A stretch of 64,000 bases of DNA from Plantago ovata (lineage: Eukaryota > Streptophyta > Magnoliopsida > Lamiales > Plantaginaceae), in the NCBI GenBank assembly GCA_028274465.1, contig CM051456.1, forward strand, positions 2,419,545 through 2,483,544, read 5' to 3'. A program made the position numbers and the translations under genes. Of this stretch, positions 1 through 11,304 are shown piece by piece. The notes beneath the pieces were generated by a model, which had not been told where the DNA came from, did no database searches, and worked only from the letters and a program-made list of their open reading frames with translations. Numbering within the stretch: the stretch's first letter is position 1; each line of letters begins with the position of its first letter.

Positions 1-330
1 GCACTTTCTTTTACCACTTGTGAAGTTGTATGGTTGCCGGCTCTATTAAAAGATTTCAAAATTGATCAAAAGTTGCAAGTGACCATGTATTGTGATAACA
101 TGTCTGCTATATACCTTACTAAGAACCCGGTATTTCATGAACGCACAAAGCATCTAGAAATAGATTGCCATTATGTGCGAGAAAATGTGCTCTCAGGAAT
201 CATACAGGTTTTTACATACCTACTGGAAAACAATTAGCAGACACTTTCACTAAGGCTCTTACGAGAGACACCTTGAATTTCATATTATCCAAGATGTGCA
301 TCATGGATATATATGCGCATCTTGAGGGGG
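1..330 (+). pseudogene. Copia retrotransposon RNase H C-terminal fragment
   Basis: Frame 1 from base 1 reads the last part of a Ty1/copia polyprotein. The RNase H motif YCDNMSAIYLTKNPVFHERT is followed by a TKHLEIDCHYVRE block, both diagnostic of copia RNase H. Around 205-220 the reading frame shifts: the tail LADTFTKAL continues in another frame up to about 330, so the copy is broken. The element would normally make new DNA copies from RNA in cytoplasmic particles. Its 5' part lies left of the window. The purine-rich tract and LTR follow directly. Confidence 0.9.
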
Positions 331-730
331 GAGTCTCAGAGGGTCCTAACTATACAAGAGCAAGATAAAGCCGAGTTACCGCACGAGAAGCAAGTACAAC
401 TGGAAATACAAAGGTACATTAATGCTGTAGCATTTTATATGCATGAAGAGAACAAAGGGAACCAATTGATACTACAAGAGACCTGGTGGGAAGAGCAATA
501 CAACTTTAGTTGTTGATGTATATACTAGTGTAAAGGGTAGATTAGTCCATTAGTATAGATTAGATGTTAGCTTAACAAGTAAGCAAGTAAGGTTAACGTT
601 CAGTAGTATAAATAGAAGAGAAGAGGTTAGATGTAAATGTAATTCATTCCTCTCAATAAACACAGAAAATTTTAATGGCTTCTCTCTTTTACTTTTCCTG
701 CTCTGCACTTCTGATAATAACTTATTCTAA
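321..730 (+). mobile_element. Copia 3' LTR with polypurine tract
   Basis: A polypurine tract (TTGAGGGGGGAG, about 321-332) follows the polyprotein frame, as in plant copia elements. The sequence after it has LTR layout: a TATA-like box (tataaata) near 607-614 and a polyadenylation-like aataaa near 655. The expected 5' TG is not visible directly after the tract, so the exact LTR start is uncertain. The 3' edge near 730 is a guess from where the sequence turns AT-rich. Confidence 0.65.
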
Positions 731-3700
731 CCAAAACCACAAGTAACAAGAAAATAAGATTAATTGAAATTCTTATGACTTGAATTAATTAATTAACTAC
801 GATCGATGCATTTGTATGGATCAACATTAGAGGTGGTGCATGGTCGTTCATGCATGTAGAATTGTAGCCATGTAGTCATTAACTCATTTATTAATAGCAT
901 GGAAGAGAAGAGAACAATAACAAATTAGCATGGCCGAGTGAATTAGTTTTGATGTAACCCATGTAGTAGTCATTAATTAATTACTAAGGTAGAGTATCAC
1001 CCATTAACTCACCCGTGATAGATGTGACAATACAACATTCCAGAGTCCACGCAAAAATAATCAAATAAAAAAAATTGTGCAATGGCAGAACAGAAACGTA
1101 TTCAGCCAACTTGGTTAGTTTGCACGTTTCCGTGCTACATAAGTACATAAGTAGTATAAAAAATGTTGGTCAAAACTGTTGCATCACAGTACAGGTTAAA
1201 AACTAAAAGACTAAAGGTTCCATGTAGTCCAGATTTTACATACAAACATCCCCTGCATTAAATCAACTCTAATATAAAGTACTAGTCCATACAAGTCCAT
1301 ATATGGACTACTACTAGGGAATTTGTTTTGTGTCGTAGACCTAGCCTGACATCCCATGTGCTTTTCACTCTTCTTTGCTGCCGCGTGCTGTTATACAGCG
1401 TGGGCCCCCTTTTAGTTTTTAATTCATGTTCTCCATTTCTTTTCTACCTGTTTGCTTCATTATTTGTATTTGTATTGTTGCCCTTCTTTACTTGTTCTCT
1501 CATTTCTTTTTCTTTCCTAGCTCTTTCCTTCACTTCATCTCATTCTAGCTTCTTAATTAAATAATTACGTAGTTTTTTTTTATAATTTCTTTTCAAAAGT
1601 TTGTAATCGCTTAATGAAAAATACACTTTATATCTTCCTACTTATATAGTTTTTCTAGTTAAATTTTATTAATTGATAAAATTAAATTCCTATGTAATCA
1701 TTTCAATCTATATTAGTTACTAGAATTTACTTTCATGATTATATATAGAACTTCATATGTACCACAAAACTGTACCAAGTATTATTCATTGAATTATTCC
1801 AAAAATTGTAGCGAAAATTATGTAAAGTTTAAAAAAAAATCATGATAATCAATGAAAATTTTATTATTTCAAGAATAAACATACCTGAGAGACATCAAGA
1901 AGTTCAACATTCTCAAAAGCTATAGTAGATTAACTTATTCATTCTCAATAAATCTAGTACTTATAGAAAAATTTATTTATTTATTTAGTTTCCGTAACAC
2001 ATGTACGTGTAACTTAGCTTGAACAGATAATTTTGATAAAATGAAGTTGATTTATTCTAATAATGAGATGTTTACTGTAAATCATACCACCTCACTATAT
2101 AAAAGTAAAAGGATTATACTTTTAGAGTAAGTCTCGTGAAAATTGTGATTTTTCTAAATCATAGAAAAATCAACAATTTATTAGTACTATATTAGGGATA
2201 TTGATTTTCGTCATATTCAAGAAAATCTTAATTTTTTTAAAAATTGTACATACTTATATAATTATTTCTTATGTTATTATATAAATTTAATTTGTGGTCA
2301 AATGAAATGAACCATAAAGGATTCAATATTTACATTTATTTATCTATAGGGAGAGTAATTTCTAACCAATATAGAGGTAGTAAATTAAATAAGAATTCAA
2401 CTTGATCTATAGAAGTTAAACAAAAATATATAACTACAAATATACCATTTTGAAGTGTATTGTTGTTCTTGACTTCTTTCCGTTAAGCAATTAAGAATAT
2501 TTGGAAAAAAATGTAGAAGAGAAAACAATTTAGAATAGGAGTAATTTTCCCGTAAAACAATCTAATATCAACTAATTAGATAATTACAAATAGCATCATC
2601 CTAGACTAATAGGAGTAATAAGTAGTACCCGTATTACATTTTGGAGAACATATAATTTTGTATTTGCCGACTCGAATTATGCACCTCTTTCATTCCAACA
2701 CCAAAAAATAATTCTAATCGAAAATGGTATAATTATCATGTGATTTTATTTTATGTATATAGCATATGCAGGTTGCAGGTGATGAAAATGAAAGCAAGTA
2801 GTGTATAGAGCCAAGGTAGGGAAATCCGGCCGCAGGAAGATACTCTAGCGTTTTGTTTGTTTTGTATACCTGACACACTCACAAGGTGACAAGATGTGAT
2901 TGCGTTCAAGTGTTGACTGTTGAAATTGAAGCTAGTCAGCAGCCTATTACAAGCTATTTCAGACTTAATCCTGTCCATTACTTTCTTATTATTGTAAAAT
3001 TCAATTTCAGACTTACTCTTTTATATGCTTTCTTGACAATATTTTATGTTGGTTTAATTTCAATGCCTTACATATTTTCTCCATTTAGCTATATACTATT
3101 ATCTTTCACTTCCTTCCTGTTCGTTCAAAGTTTCCCATTTAATTTTATTAAGTTTTTTCAATCATAAATTACTTATATATATCATACCGAGAACAAAAAT
3201 TATAAATTCTTTATTTATACTTTTTAAATAGTATAATTTTCCTAATTTTTTTTTTTCAATTTGTGGTCTATGAAACGGTCAACAAAATTAAATAGGAAGC
3301 TTTAATCAAAACGAAGAAGGGGAAAGTAATAAAATCAATAATTCGTTTTATAAACATTTTATATCCTCATACCTTATTTTAAATTTTGGCAATGTAACAT
3401 TTCAATTACTTTTTGGTAGACCGTATTTCTAAAAAAAAAAAGAAAAGAAAAGTATATTTTAACCGAATCATAAAATCATTTAAGTTCTACTTCATACTAA
3501 ATGCAAAATATTTAAAAAAATATTTACACCAGATCGTCAAATAATAATTTAAAATATGACTTAAAAATTCACTGTGTTACATAAATGATTAGGGATGATT
3601 ATTATAATTAGTAGAATGTGTTGATATGAAAAACTATTCCCTACGAGTTTAATATAAGTACAAGAGCTAGCTAGTGGTAGTTAAGTACTTATAGAAACAA

Positions 3701-3980
3701 CTAGAGACCTCTACGAATTATTAGACTAATTGAGTTAAGAAATGTATTATCATCAAAATCATAATCGAGCTACAACAGTATTTAAAGGAAGGATATGAGA
3801 ATCGGTTCCCGCGGCTCAGTGGCCGTTGCAGCAACACGTGTCTTAATCCGAGACAACACGCGTAACTAAAACGCAATATGAAATGCGGCTTCTAAACCCA
3901 CACGAACTAGCTATAACGAATTAGAACGCTCTCATAAAGATCTACGTAACAACTACTCATACCATATAGTATATGTAATA
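731..3980. other. AT-rich intergenic DNA without a recognisable gene
   Basis: I see no coding exon, RNA gene or clear transposon end here. The few open frames are short, AT-driven and low in complexity (for example the hydrophobic stretch at 1328-1564) and match nothing I know. Long A and T runs are common. Confidence 0.6.
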
Positions 3981-4232
3981 CTCCTCCCATTCCACCAGAA
4001 TTGTCCTAGTTTGATTTTTTTCGATCAGCAACTTTCAACTTTTACTCTCAATTACTTTTAAGCTATAACGATAAACTATTTAACGAAATTATATTCTAAA
4101 AATTACTTTTACTCTCAATTTAATTTTTATAATATAATTTCGTTAAATAGTTTATCGTTATAGTTTAAGAGTAATCGGGAGTCAAAATTTAAAACTGTTG
4201 GCCGAAATACAATTATGATGGAATGGAAGGAG
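3981..4232. mobile_element. Stowaway-like MITE (Mariner type)
   Basis: The left end reads CTCCTCCCATTCCACCA and the right end is its approximate inverse (TGATGGAATGGAAGGAG). The element is flanked by TA at 3979-3980 and 4233-4234. Internally, two halves around aactatttaacgaaatta and its complement fold back. Length (252 bp), TA target and CTCC-type ends fit Stowaway. It has no coding capacity. Confidence 0.8.
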
Positions 4233-4346
4233 TAACACTTGTTTGATACTCTAGATTTAAAGATTGAAATTTCTATTTTTTTGAAAGTTGAACATTCGAT
4301 TTTCATATGTTCAAATACAAAAATGATTTAAAGATTTATCACGGAG

Positions 4347-4526
4347 TCAAAGTCATAAGTTGGTGCATCGGTAAGGAGTTGGGATAGTGAAGGAGAGATG
4401 TTGGGTTCGATCACCGGGGGCGGCGGAGTTATAAGGTTGGTTTAGCTGTGGAGAAATAAGGTGGTTTAGTAAATTTGTATAGTAAACTAGTAGGAGTGGT
4501 TGTAATATTTGCCGTTTCAAAAAAAA
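4347..4526 (+). mobile_element. tRNA-derived SINE with 19-bp target-site duplication
   Basis: A 180-bp insertion is flanked by direct repeats at 4328-4346 and 4527-4545 that differ at one base (AAAGATTTRTCACGGAG core). The body has a box-A-like segment (TGGTGCATCGGTAAGG) and a box B (GGTTCGATCAC), the internal RNA polymerase III promoter of tRNA-type SINEs. It ends in CCGTTTC plus a short A run. It is mobilised in trans by LINE enzymes. Confidence 0.88.
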
Positions 4527-4561
4527 TTAAAGATTTGTCACGGAGAAGAATTAAGTAGGTA

Positions 4562-4847
4562 ACTTATGTATAAAGTGTAATTTTAGTATTGTAGATGAAT
4601 TTTTCAAAAACTATGGAAATTCATTCTGGAACAAAAATTTCATTTTTTAAAACTGGTAGTACGTTATTAAACAGAGAAATTTCATATCTATCGTTTCGAT
4701 TCATATAATTTATTTGTCGGTCCTGTGTTGGGTTGAATTTGACATATATGGTTTCTTTGCATCCACAATGTCTTTCATTTGTCGCAACTTGCAAAGTTGC
4801 AATTGATTCGATACTCAATCTTCTGAATTTCTCTTCATTCTATGCTA
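4562..4847. repeat. Copy 1 of a ~260-bp dispersed repeat (partner at 21122-21388)
   Basis: This stretch matches 21122-21388 almost base for base from 'gtaattttagtattgtagatg' down to 'ctcttcattcta'. Copy 1 has about 24 extra bases near 4738-4761. Homology stops within a few bases of the Harbinger left end at 4849. No coding function is seen; the minus-strand frame across it is not conserved as a protein. Confidence 0.85.
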
Positions 4848-4848
4848 A

Positions 4849-5049
4849 GGGCCTGATTGGTTTGCGACTGTAGCATGCAAAACGGCGTTGACCGCCACCT
4901 TTCCCGCCGCTTGGTAAGTTTTGGTGTGTGTGTGTTTTGGTTTCGGGCAGCGTTGGGGGGGGCGTGCAGAAGGGTTTTGAAACCCATGTTTTTACATCCG
5001 GTGAAGGGTTTCAAAACCGGGGGGGCACCAGTTTTCATTTTACAGGTAG
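4849..5049 (+). repeat. Left terminal inverted repeat of Harbinger element 1
   Basis: This is the inverse of 11108-11304 with differences mainly in G-run lengths. It contains an internal fold-back (gggttttgaaaccc and gggtttcaaaacc) and a run of G residues near 4955-4962. At about 200 bp it is very long for this superfamily, whose TIRs are usually tens of bases. Confidence 0.93.
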
Positions 5050-5599
5050 GTACTGATTGGTAAAAACACACCCGGAAACACGGTGAAACTTTCGTTTTAC
5101 ATCCGGACCTGACCGAGACAATTTTACATGCGAAAATGAGGCAGTTGACTACATTCAAAAATGAAAATCTCCTGCTTGGTAATAATTGGAAACGCAGCCG
5201 GAGAGGTGAAAAGGAAGGAGGTAAATGTGATTGGTAAGTGCTGTTCGAAGTGGAAAGTTGATGTATTTTGTGTTAAAAATGCTAAAGTTACTATTGTACC
5301 CTTATTTTGCGCAGCTGGGCAAGGAGAAGCGCGCTTCTTCAAGTTGTTTAACGTTTTTAGCTTTCTTTTTACGTTTTTTATGTCTATTTACCATTTTGCC
5401 CCTGGAGTTTGTAAATCATGAAGAACAGATTTCTGAACTGTAAAAAAGGCTTGTAGTTCTTGTTCCATTGAAGCAAAATACCAGGACTTAATACATTGAA
5501 AATCAAAGGTGCCAACATAAACTAGATTAGAACGAGAACGGAGATGACAACGAAGACAAAAGTTGTCATCGGAACAAGAACTGGTTCGGGAATTTCGAG

Positions 5600-6277
5600 C
5601 TAGATGGCTGGCTCGTCGCCATTGTTGTTGAGCACACGATCCTCCTCTGCCTCCATCTCTGCCATCATTCTGGCCTGCTCCCTCCTCTTCTTAAATGCTT
5701 TCTTCATTTCCATCCTTGCGATCTTGCAACGGAGAGTAGCAATTTCCTTTCTCAAGCTCACTTGGCCCCTGAAAAGAGTATTGAGGACCTCCTTGTATCG
5801 CCAGTGAACTGGAGGGTCAGACCACTGGAAGAAGTCGCAGCCTCCATCCTTCTGTTTTAAAACAACATATATAACAGTCGTATTTAGTCAGATGCATCTG
5901 AATTGTGGGTTCTTTTTTTTTTTTTTTTTGTTTACAGTTCTGGAGGAATACGTTACCTTGTAGTTCTTGCATTGGATGAAACGCCTTCCGGGATTATCAT
6001 TGTCATGCCATTTCGAGGTGCAGACCGCTGGATGTCCACATTTGCATAGGTCTTGCACAGGTTCCGGAGAATCTGGGCAAACGAGGATTACGGGGCCTGA
6101 GAGAATAGGCAGGTCCGGTGGATTGGAAGCCGGGACAGACAGTTCTGGTGGGAGGATTGGGTCATTGAGCTTGGCGGGAGACGGAGTTTCATTGTTGGGG
6201 CTGATTTCTTCAAGTATCGGTGAGAGTGGCTGGGCTGGAGCTGGGTCGGACACATTTGGGGTGTTGTTGTTATCCAT
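5600..6277 (-). CDS. GRF-type zinc-finger protein with coiled coil, carried inside the Harbinger element
   Basis: Two exons, 6277-5957 and 5851-5600, encode 190 residues. The intron is 105 bp (GT at 5956-5955, AG just before 5851) and is phase 0. Residues 1-75 are Pro/Ser/Asp-rich and disordered. Residues 78-120 form a GRF zinc finger: CKCG at 78-81, NPGRRF at 95-100, Cys103, then GGCDFFQWSDPP across the splice. The likely zinc ligands are C78, C80 or H82, C103 and C112. The C-terminal 60 residues are a charged coiled coil. GRF fingers bind single-stranded nucleic acid in TOP3A and APE2; small plant GRF proteins are often linked to transposons. The frame is open, so this gene looks intact while its two neighbours are damaged. 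It is transcribed in the same direction as the transposase. A role in transposition is inference only. Confidence 0.85.
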
Positions 6278-6332
6278 TTTAGCTAGGTTTTGTGTTTGGT
6301 GGCTGTGAATCTGAAGTTGGGGAAGTAGTGAG

Positions 6333-6342
6333 CTATATATAG
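6333..6342 (-). promoter_or_regulatory. TATA box of the GRF gene
   Basis: CTATATATAG-type box on the minus strand, 56 bases before the ATG at 6277. It gives the GRF gene its own promoter rather than read-through from the Myb gene. Confidence 0.55.
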
Positions 6343-6835
6343 GTTTGGCTAGGGCAAAAAGGGGGGATGAATTTTGGCGCCAATTTTCCCTCCAAAAGGG
6401 CCTTCTCTTAGAGTGACTAGGGAAGGATTGGACCATACAGGTTTGGTGGTGTGATTTGATGGAGTTTTGTAATATAAAGTACAATTTTGTAGTAGTCTTA
6501 CTATTTTCGCATTTTGTTACTTAAAGTCAATATAGCCTACATATTAAGCGGCCTATCAATACGAATACTTCAATTTTTGTGACACGTTAATGCAATCGAC
6601 TCGTTAAACACAATATCCAAATTAGTTAGATCATAAACTGAGGTTGCTTAACATATTAGAGGCATTAGCCTAGATTACACTGTCTCACTTAGGGCGAGAA
6701 GACAGCCGTGCATTCTTCGTCCATATAATAACTAAACTGTCCCCCGTAAGGGGGGAGAACAGTTCTACATTCTTCACGATAAAAATAACAACGAAAGCAC
6801 AATTGCATTAATCTAAAAAGTCCGATGAAGTTGGA

Positions 6836-8523
6836 CTACTTGTTGTACTCGCTGGCAATTTCACGGGCGTAGGCTGGCTTTGGGTTTCCCTCTGGACCGA
6901 GATATTTCTCCCAATCCTTGGAATAGAGATCGGTGATGCGACGAGTAGAATCTGGAGAGATCGAAGATGCACTTGATCCACTAGATCCACTTGTGGCATA
7001 TCGTTTCGAACTAGTTCCATGTGAACCTGGTTGGGTTGGATCTGGGATTGTGGGCCACCAATACTTGTTGCATTCGAAAGTCATATCCCCAAAAATTGCA
7101 TCGATCTCATACCACATTGGATCCCCTCCATTGTAGTACCATATAGCACGATCGTCTTCCTATTTTCGTAAAGGTGAAAGAAGTATTGTTAGTAAATATT
7201 TGCCTTCTATTTTAACAGGTTCAAAAAATGAAATTGGTACCATAAAATCATCACCTCGATCACTTTGTCCCACACCTCGTCTTTCCCGATGAACTTGTTC
7301 TCGAAAGCACACCAAACTAGTGGAGTTGCTTTCCGCATCCACTGCAAGATTGTGTGGCGCTGCAGTGCCATTTTGAGTAAGCTTCAAGCCGACTGGGACT
7401 CGGTACTGAGAAGTAAGTCCTGGAAAGCTGTTAAGAATTGAATTCATCTCATCCATCTCTTTAGATAGGTCTTCAGAAGCAACTTGATTGGCACTCACAT
7501 CCATTGGAGCACGGAGAGTAGTGAGGGCTTCCTTGCTCACACTAATAAATCCTTCCATCATAGCAACAAATGCGGTATCAATCTCAGTTTTGTACCTCAT
7601 TTTTCTTTTCTTCGGGACCACATTTCCTTCACAAACATCAGGGATGCAAGTCCTTATGGTTTTCTGTGGCATATTTGCCGAAGGATTCTCGTTATCAGTC
7701 ACGGTCTGATCATCAGGCTTGTTATCTTCACCATCTAGGTCATCAGCATTCAAATCGTAACCAATATCGAGATCATCAGATACAGTTGCAAACCTGTCCC
7801 TTGCCAGAATCTTGTTCAAACCTTGACCGAAAGCCTTCGACCTCTTTTCGGTAGCTATGTCTGTGCCAAATATATCACACCAATCATCGAAGTAGTTCCA
7901 CGAGAAATCCTTCAAAACTCCCATCTTAGGGTAGTCCTGTAAAAGCAATCACACTAATCAACAATCATGCACCACAAAACATATAGCATGAGATGACTTG
8001 TTCTTTGCTTTTACCTTGGTTATCTTGGACCATATCTCTGGTGGACAATCAGAAAAGTTCTTCAGGGTGTCACTCCATGCATTACCACTCTGGGACTTGA
8101 TCATCAGGATCTCCTTGTGCTTGTCTCTCCACGGACGCAACTGGTTTGTGATGTGAGGACACACCATTAGACCGCAACCAGGCAGTTTCATCTGCAAGTA
8201 GGTCTGTATGAAGTTGAGACCACCTGCACGGAAACCTTGATCACTTTTGAGGCCTGACAGCTTGGCCTTCCGCATTCCTTCGATCAAGACAGCCTCCTCT
8301 TCCGGAGTCCATTTCCTGTTCTTCTTCTTCGGTTCGCCCTCGGGCCCTTCCTGGGGCCCCTGCCTTTCCTTGCCTTTGTTTTCATCGCTACAACTGGTGG
8401 ATCCTCGACAGGTGGTTCTTGGGTTTCCATAACAATTTCAAACTGCTGGCTAGGGGTATCGAGAAATGGGGTCGGGGCTTCTGGAGTGTGGCCAAAGTTG
8501 AGAGCGTATTCACTTGAGTCCAT
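6836..8523 (-). pseudogene. Harbinger Myb/SANT-like DNA-binding protein (ORF1), probably frameshifted
   Basis: Start at 8523 (MDSSEYALNFG). The Myb/SANT-like helix region begins KWTPEEEAVLIEGM near 8310 and runs to the donor at 8015; exon 2 is 7936-7255; exon 3 is 7159-6836, ending SEYNK. Intron borders are clean GT-AG (7937-8014 and 7160-7254). Two frame problems are visible. The N-terminal frame and the KWTPEEE frame differ by one base around 8290-8350. Near 7371 the frame that continues as MALQRHTILQWMRKATPL differs from the long upstream frame. The second could instead be a separate small gene starting at 7371. In Harbinger elements this type of protein binds the transposase and element ends and helps nuclear import. 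Confidence 0.7.
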
Positions 8524-8864
8524 CTACAAAAGAATAGGTTTCCAGTCAGACTTCAAATGAGTAAGAGGAAAATGAAACTAAGTTCATGGCAGATACTTCA
8601 AACCCAAGTACAGATCATGACATATACTTCAAGCACAAGTAGAGAAATTCCATATGAACTAAGCAACTTCATAACAATAGCTCGAAGCGGTTAAATGTGA
8701 ATGGATACATAGACATAAACCAAATATAATAAGGGGATCTAAAACACCAAATAGTTCGCCATCATCACAAACAGGAAAAGAACTGGGATAGACAGAATAA
8801 ATCCTATTAGTGCAACAATCCAAATAGAAACCAATTCATTTCCTAACTAACTCCGGCTAGAAAC

Positions 8865-10343
8865 TCATTCATTCCCTAGATGCCTCAAGGCATATCTCTT
8901 CTTCCATCCGAAGTACATCCTCTCAGCCCGAGTTCGGCGAAATTGCTTCCACTTAGGACACTTCCTTAAGACATCAATGGGGTCTGGATCAGGGATCGCT
9001 CTAGTGGCGGCATAGTGATCTGGATCTACATCCACTTCCTCAAACCCCCCCTCAGGAAGCTCATCAGTCTTCTCCTTGCAAAGCCACTCATCATCGCTCT
9101 TCCTAATCCTTAGAAAGTTGTGTATGAGGCAGCAAGCTAATATGATATCATTCTGTGTGTCCAAAGGGTAGTGAGAGTTGGATTGAAGGATCCCGAATCT
9201 CTTCTTCAAAAGGCCCCAAGCCCTCTCAATCACATTCCTAGCTTGTGAATACTTCAGGTTGAAGTACTCCTTCGGTGTTTTAGGACGCATATTCGAATCC
9301 TCCTACTCCTTGAGGTGATACCTTGTCTTCCGGAATGGGGGGAGAAAACCAGGTGCATTCATGTAGCCGGCATCAACAAGGTAATAATAACCTACACATT
9401 AAATGAACTCAAGTTAAAGTACAAACATGTTGTATAAAGAACTTATTGCAATAAAATGAACACAATTGGAATGTGTTCTTACAAGTCATGTTACTACCTC
9501 TAGGGACAGAGAATTCCTCTTCAGTCCTGTTCATCGCATCCCGAAGCACTCGACTGTCGGCAGCCGATCCTTCCCACCCCGTTAATACATATATGAACTT
9601 CATGTCCTTGTCACAAACCCCAAGCACGTTGACTGGAAGAAATCCCTTCCGGTTACGGTATAGAGCATAGACTCCCCTCGGACATTGAACCTTTATGTAT
9701 GATCCATCCAGTGCCCCGAGGCATTGCTGCATCACATGGCAAATGAATAGTGTTAGTGAATGAAGGACTTATACTCTGTCAAACTGACCATATCAGGCAT
9801 GAACTTTTAATACAATCAACATATTACCTGGAAATGGAACCAAGGCTCTTCCTCGCAGTCATGTGGGATTGGGATAGGTTCAGCAAGCAAGATTGTATGT
9901 AGTTTTAGCACACACTGCAGTACCTCGTTGAAATATGTGCTAACAGTATGTGCCGAACGTCTCCAAGCAAACATGGCAACACGGTGTTTAGTGTGGTCAC
10001 CTAAAATGGCTAAGAAAGTCGCAACCTTCTCCTCTAAGCTCACCCAGCGGCTACCCCAAAGACCCCCACTATCCCTGAGCATGAAACAGAACTGCTGAAA
10101 ACATTCTCTATCCATACGGAGGGAGTTCTTTGTATCAACATCATTCATCATGGTTAACCTCGACATGTACTCCCTCTGTTCATCTATCTTACTGAGGATT
10201 TTATAGCGCCTTCCCCTCTTACGTTTACGGGGCAAGTAAGGCCTCACATGACTAGTGTAGTACCAAAACATTGCAAGCATCATCCCTAAATTGATCAACA
10301 CATACGAGCGTAGTATCCCAATTTGTTGCTCATAGTAAACCAT
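8865..10343 (-). pseudogene. PIF/Harbinger DDE transposase, one nonsense codon
   Basis: Three coding exons: 10343-9828 (helix-rich N-terminal domain, DUF8040-like), 9726-9498 and 9391-8865. Introns are GT-AG. The DDE_4 nuclease signature is present: ALDGSYIK with D179, WEGSAADSRVL with D229, and NVIERAWGLLKKRFG carrying the catalytic Glu. Between the second Asp and the Glu, exon 3 has an in-frame TAG at 9303-9305, within HLKE-stop-EDSNMRPKT. Related transposases normally have Trp there, a one-base TGG to TAG change. The rest of the frame is open to the stop at 8865. A leader exon (about 10862-10834) and a TATA box at 11015-11024 lie upstream. The protein would cut and paste the element at TWA sites. 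Confidence 0.9.
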
Positions 10344-11014
10344 TGCTCAGACTGTAACTACATTCGCATTATACGACATATCTTAGAACCACATTCTAGG
10401 CAAGCACATCAATATCAGAAAACACACACCATCATCAACCAGAACCTCAGTATAGGCAAGCACGGCAATATCATTAAACAGACACCGAAATCAACCACAC
10501 GAAAACATGAAAACATGTACACAGAACTCTGGATTGTAGCAACAAGTCACACATTGACTCGTAAATGCAAGCATAGGCACACAACATCTAACAAATCTGC
10601 CATTAATGGAAGCAACCAAAACAGAATCTACCATTAATGCTACCTACAAATCTATCATAAATGCTGCATAAGAATCTAGCATAAATGCTTCTCCAAACTA
10701 AAAAGACAAAGATTTTGCTCATAAATGCAAAACATTCTTATTCTCTATCATTAAATGCAGTAGTACAGCTACAACCTATTTCTCCCTAATTTGCTAAAAC
10801 TTTCACTTAAACTTGGACTGAAAAATCACTTACCTCTTCCCAATTCTGCTCCTTCAAGATACCTACAACATAAACATAACTACATCAGATCTAAGAACGA
10901 GAATTGAGATCAACATAAGAAAGAAAAAAGCATATAAAGAAGCAAAACAGAGGAGAAGTGCGAACCTAAGGCTGCTGTAGTTGGAAAGAATGTCACAGAT
11001 CTGGACCCAATTTC

Positions 11015-11024
11015 CTATATATAC
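11015..11024 (-). promoter_or_regulatory. TATA box of the Harbinger 1 transposase gene
   Basis: GTATATATAG on the minus strand close to the right TIR. Downstream are plausible leader splice sites: a 29-base exon at 10862-10834 with AG before and GTAAGTG after. Confidence 0.45.
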
Positions 11025-11107
11025 GTTTAGGGCAGGGGCATAACCTGTAAATATCTATGTTACATGAGGCCACAAACGTCATTCTATGTGCCCTCCAAAA
11101 CGCATGC

Positions 11108-11304
11108 TACCTGTAAAATGAAAACCGGTGCCCCCCGGTTTTGAAACCCTTCACCGGATGTAAAAACATGGGTTTCAAAACCCTTCTGCACGCCCCCCAA
11201 CGCTGCCCGAAACCAAAACACACACACACCAAAACTTACCAAGCGGCGGGAAAGGTGGCGGTCAACGCCGTTTTGCATGCTACAGTCGCAAACCAATCAG
11301 GCCC
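11108..11304 (-). repeat. Right terminal inverted repeat of Harbinger element 1
   Basis: Reverse complement of the left repeat, ending ...CCAATCAGGCCC at 11304. It lies about 85 bp beyond the TATA box of the transposase gene. Confidence 0.93.

Larger units (their letters stand above)
4849..11304 (-). mobile_element. PIF/Harbinger transposon with three genes
   Basis: The element is bounded by ~200-bp near-identical terminal inverted repeats starting GGGCCTGATTGGTTTGCG. It carries a DDE_4-type transposase gene, a Myb/SANT-like gene (the standard Harbinger partner) and, unusually, a GRF zinc-finger gene, all on the minus strand. TAA lies left of the first TIR and ATA right of the last, so the expected 3-bp TWA duplication is imperfect. 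TIR similarity suggests recent insertion, yet the transposase has an internal stop and the Myb gene two apparent frameshifts, so this copy is probably non-autonomous. Confidence 0.92.

Noticed and set aside
1328-1564. Hydrophobic 78-residue frame
   Set aside because: Low-complexity Phe/Leu/Ser translation of CT-rich DNA, with no start context or homologue.
4395-4412. Possible tRNA gene (box A and B)
   Set aside because: It is part of a TSD-flanked SINE with an A-tail and cannot fold into a full cloverleaf.
6808-7020. Minus-strand frame MELVRNDMPQ
   Set aside because: Out of frame with the Myb/SANT exon 3 that it overlaps.
11084-11296. Open frame starting MVCDCSMQNG, also at 4857-5063
   Set aside because: It lies in both terminal inverted repeats of Harbinger 1; the frame exists only because the repeat is mirrored, and no protein family matches.
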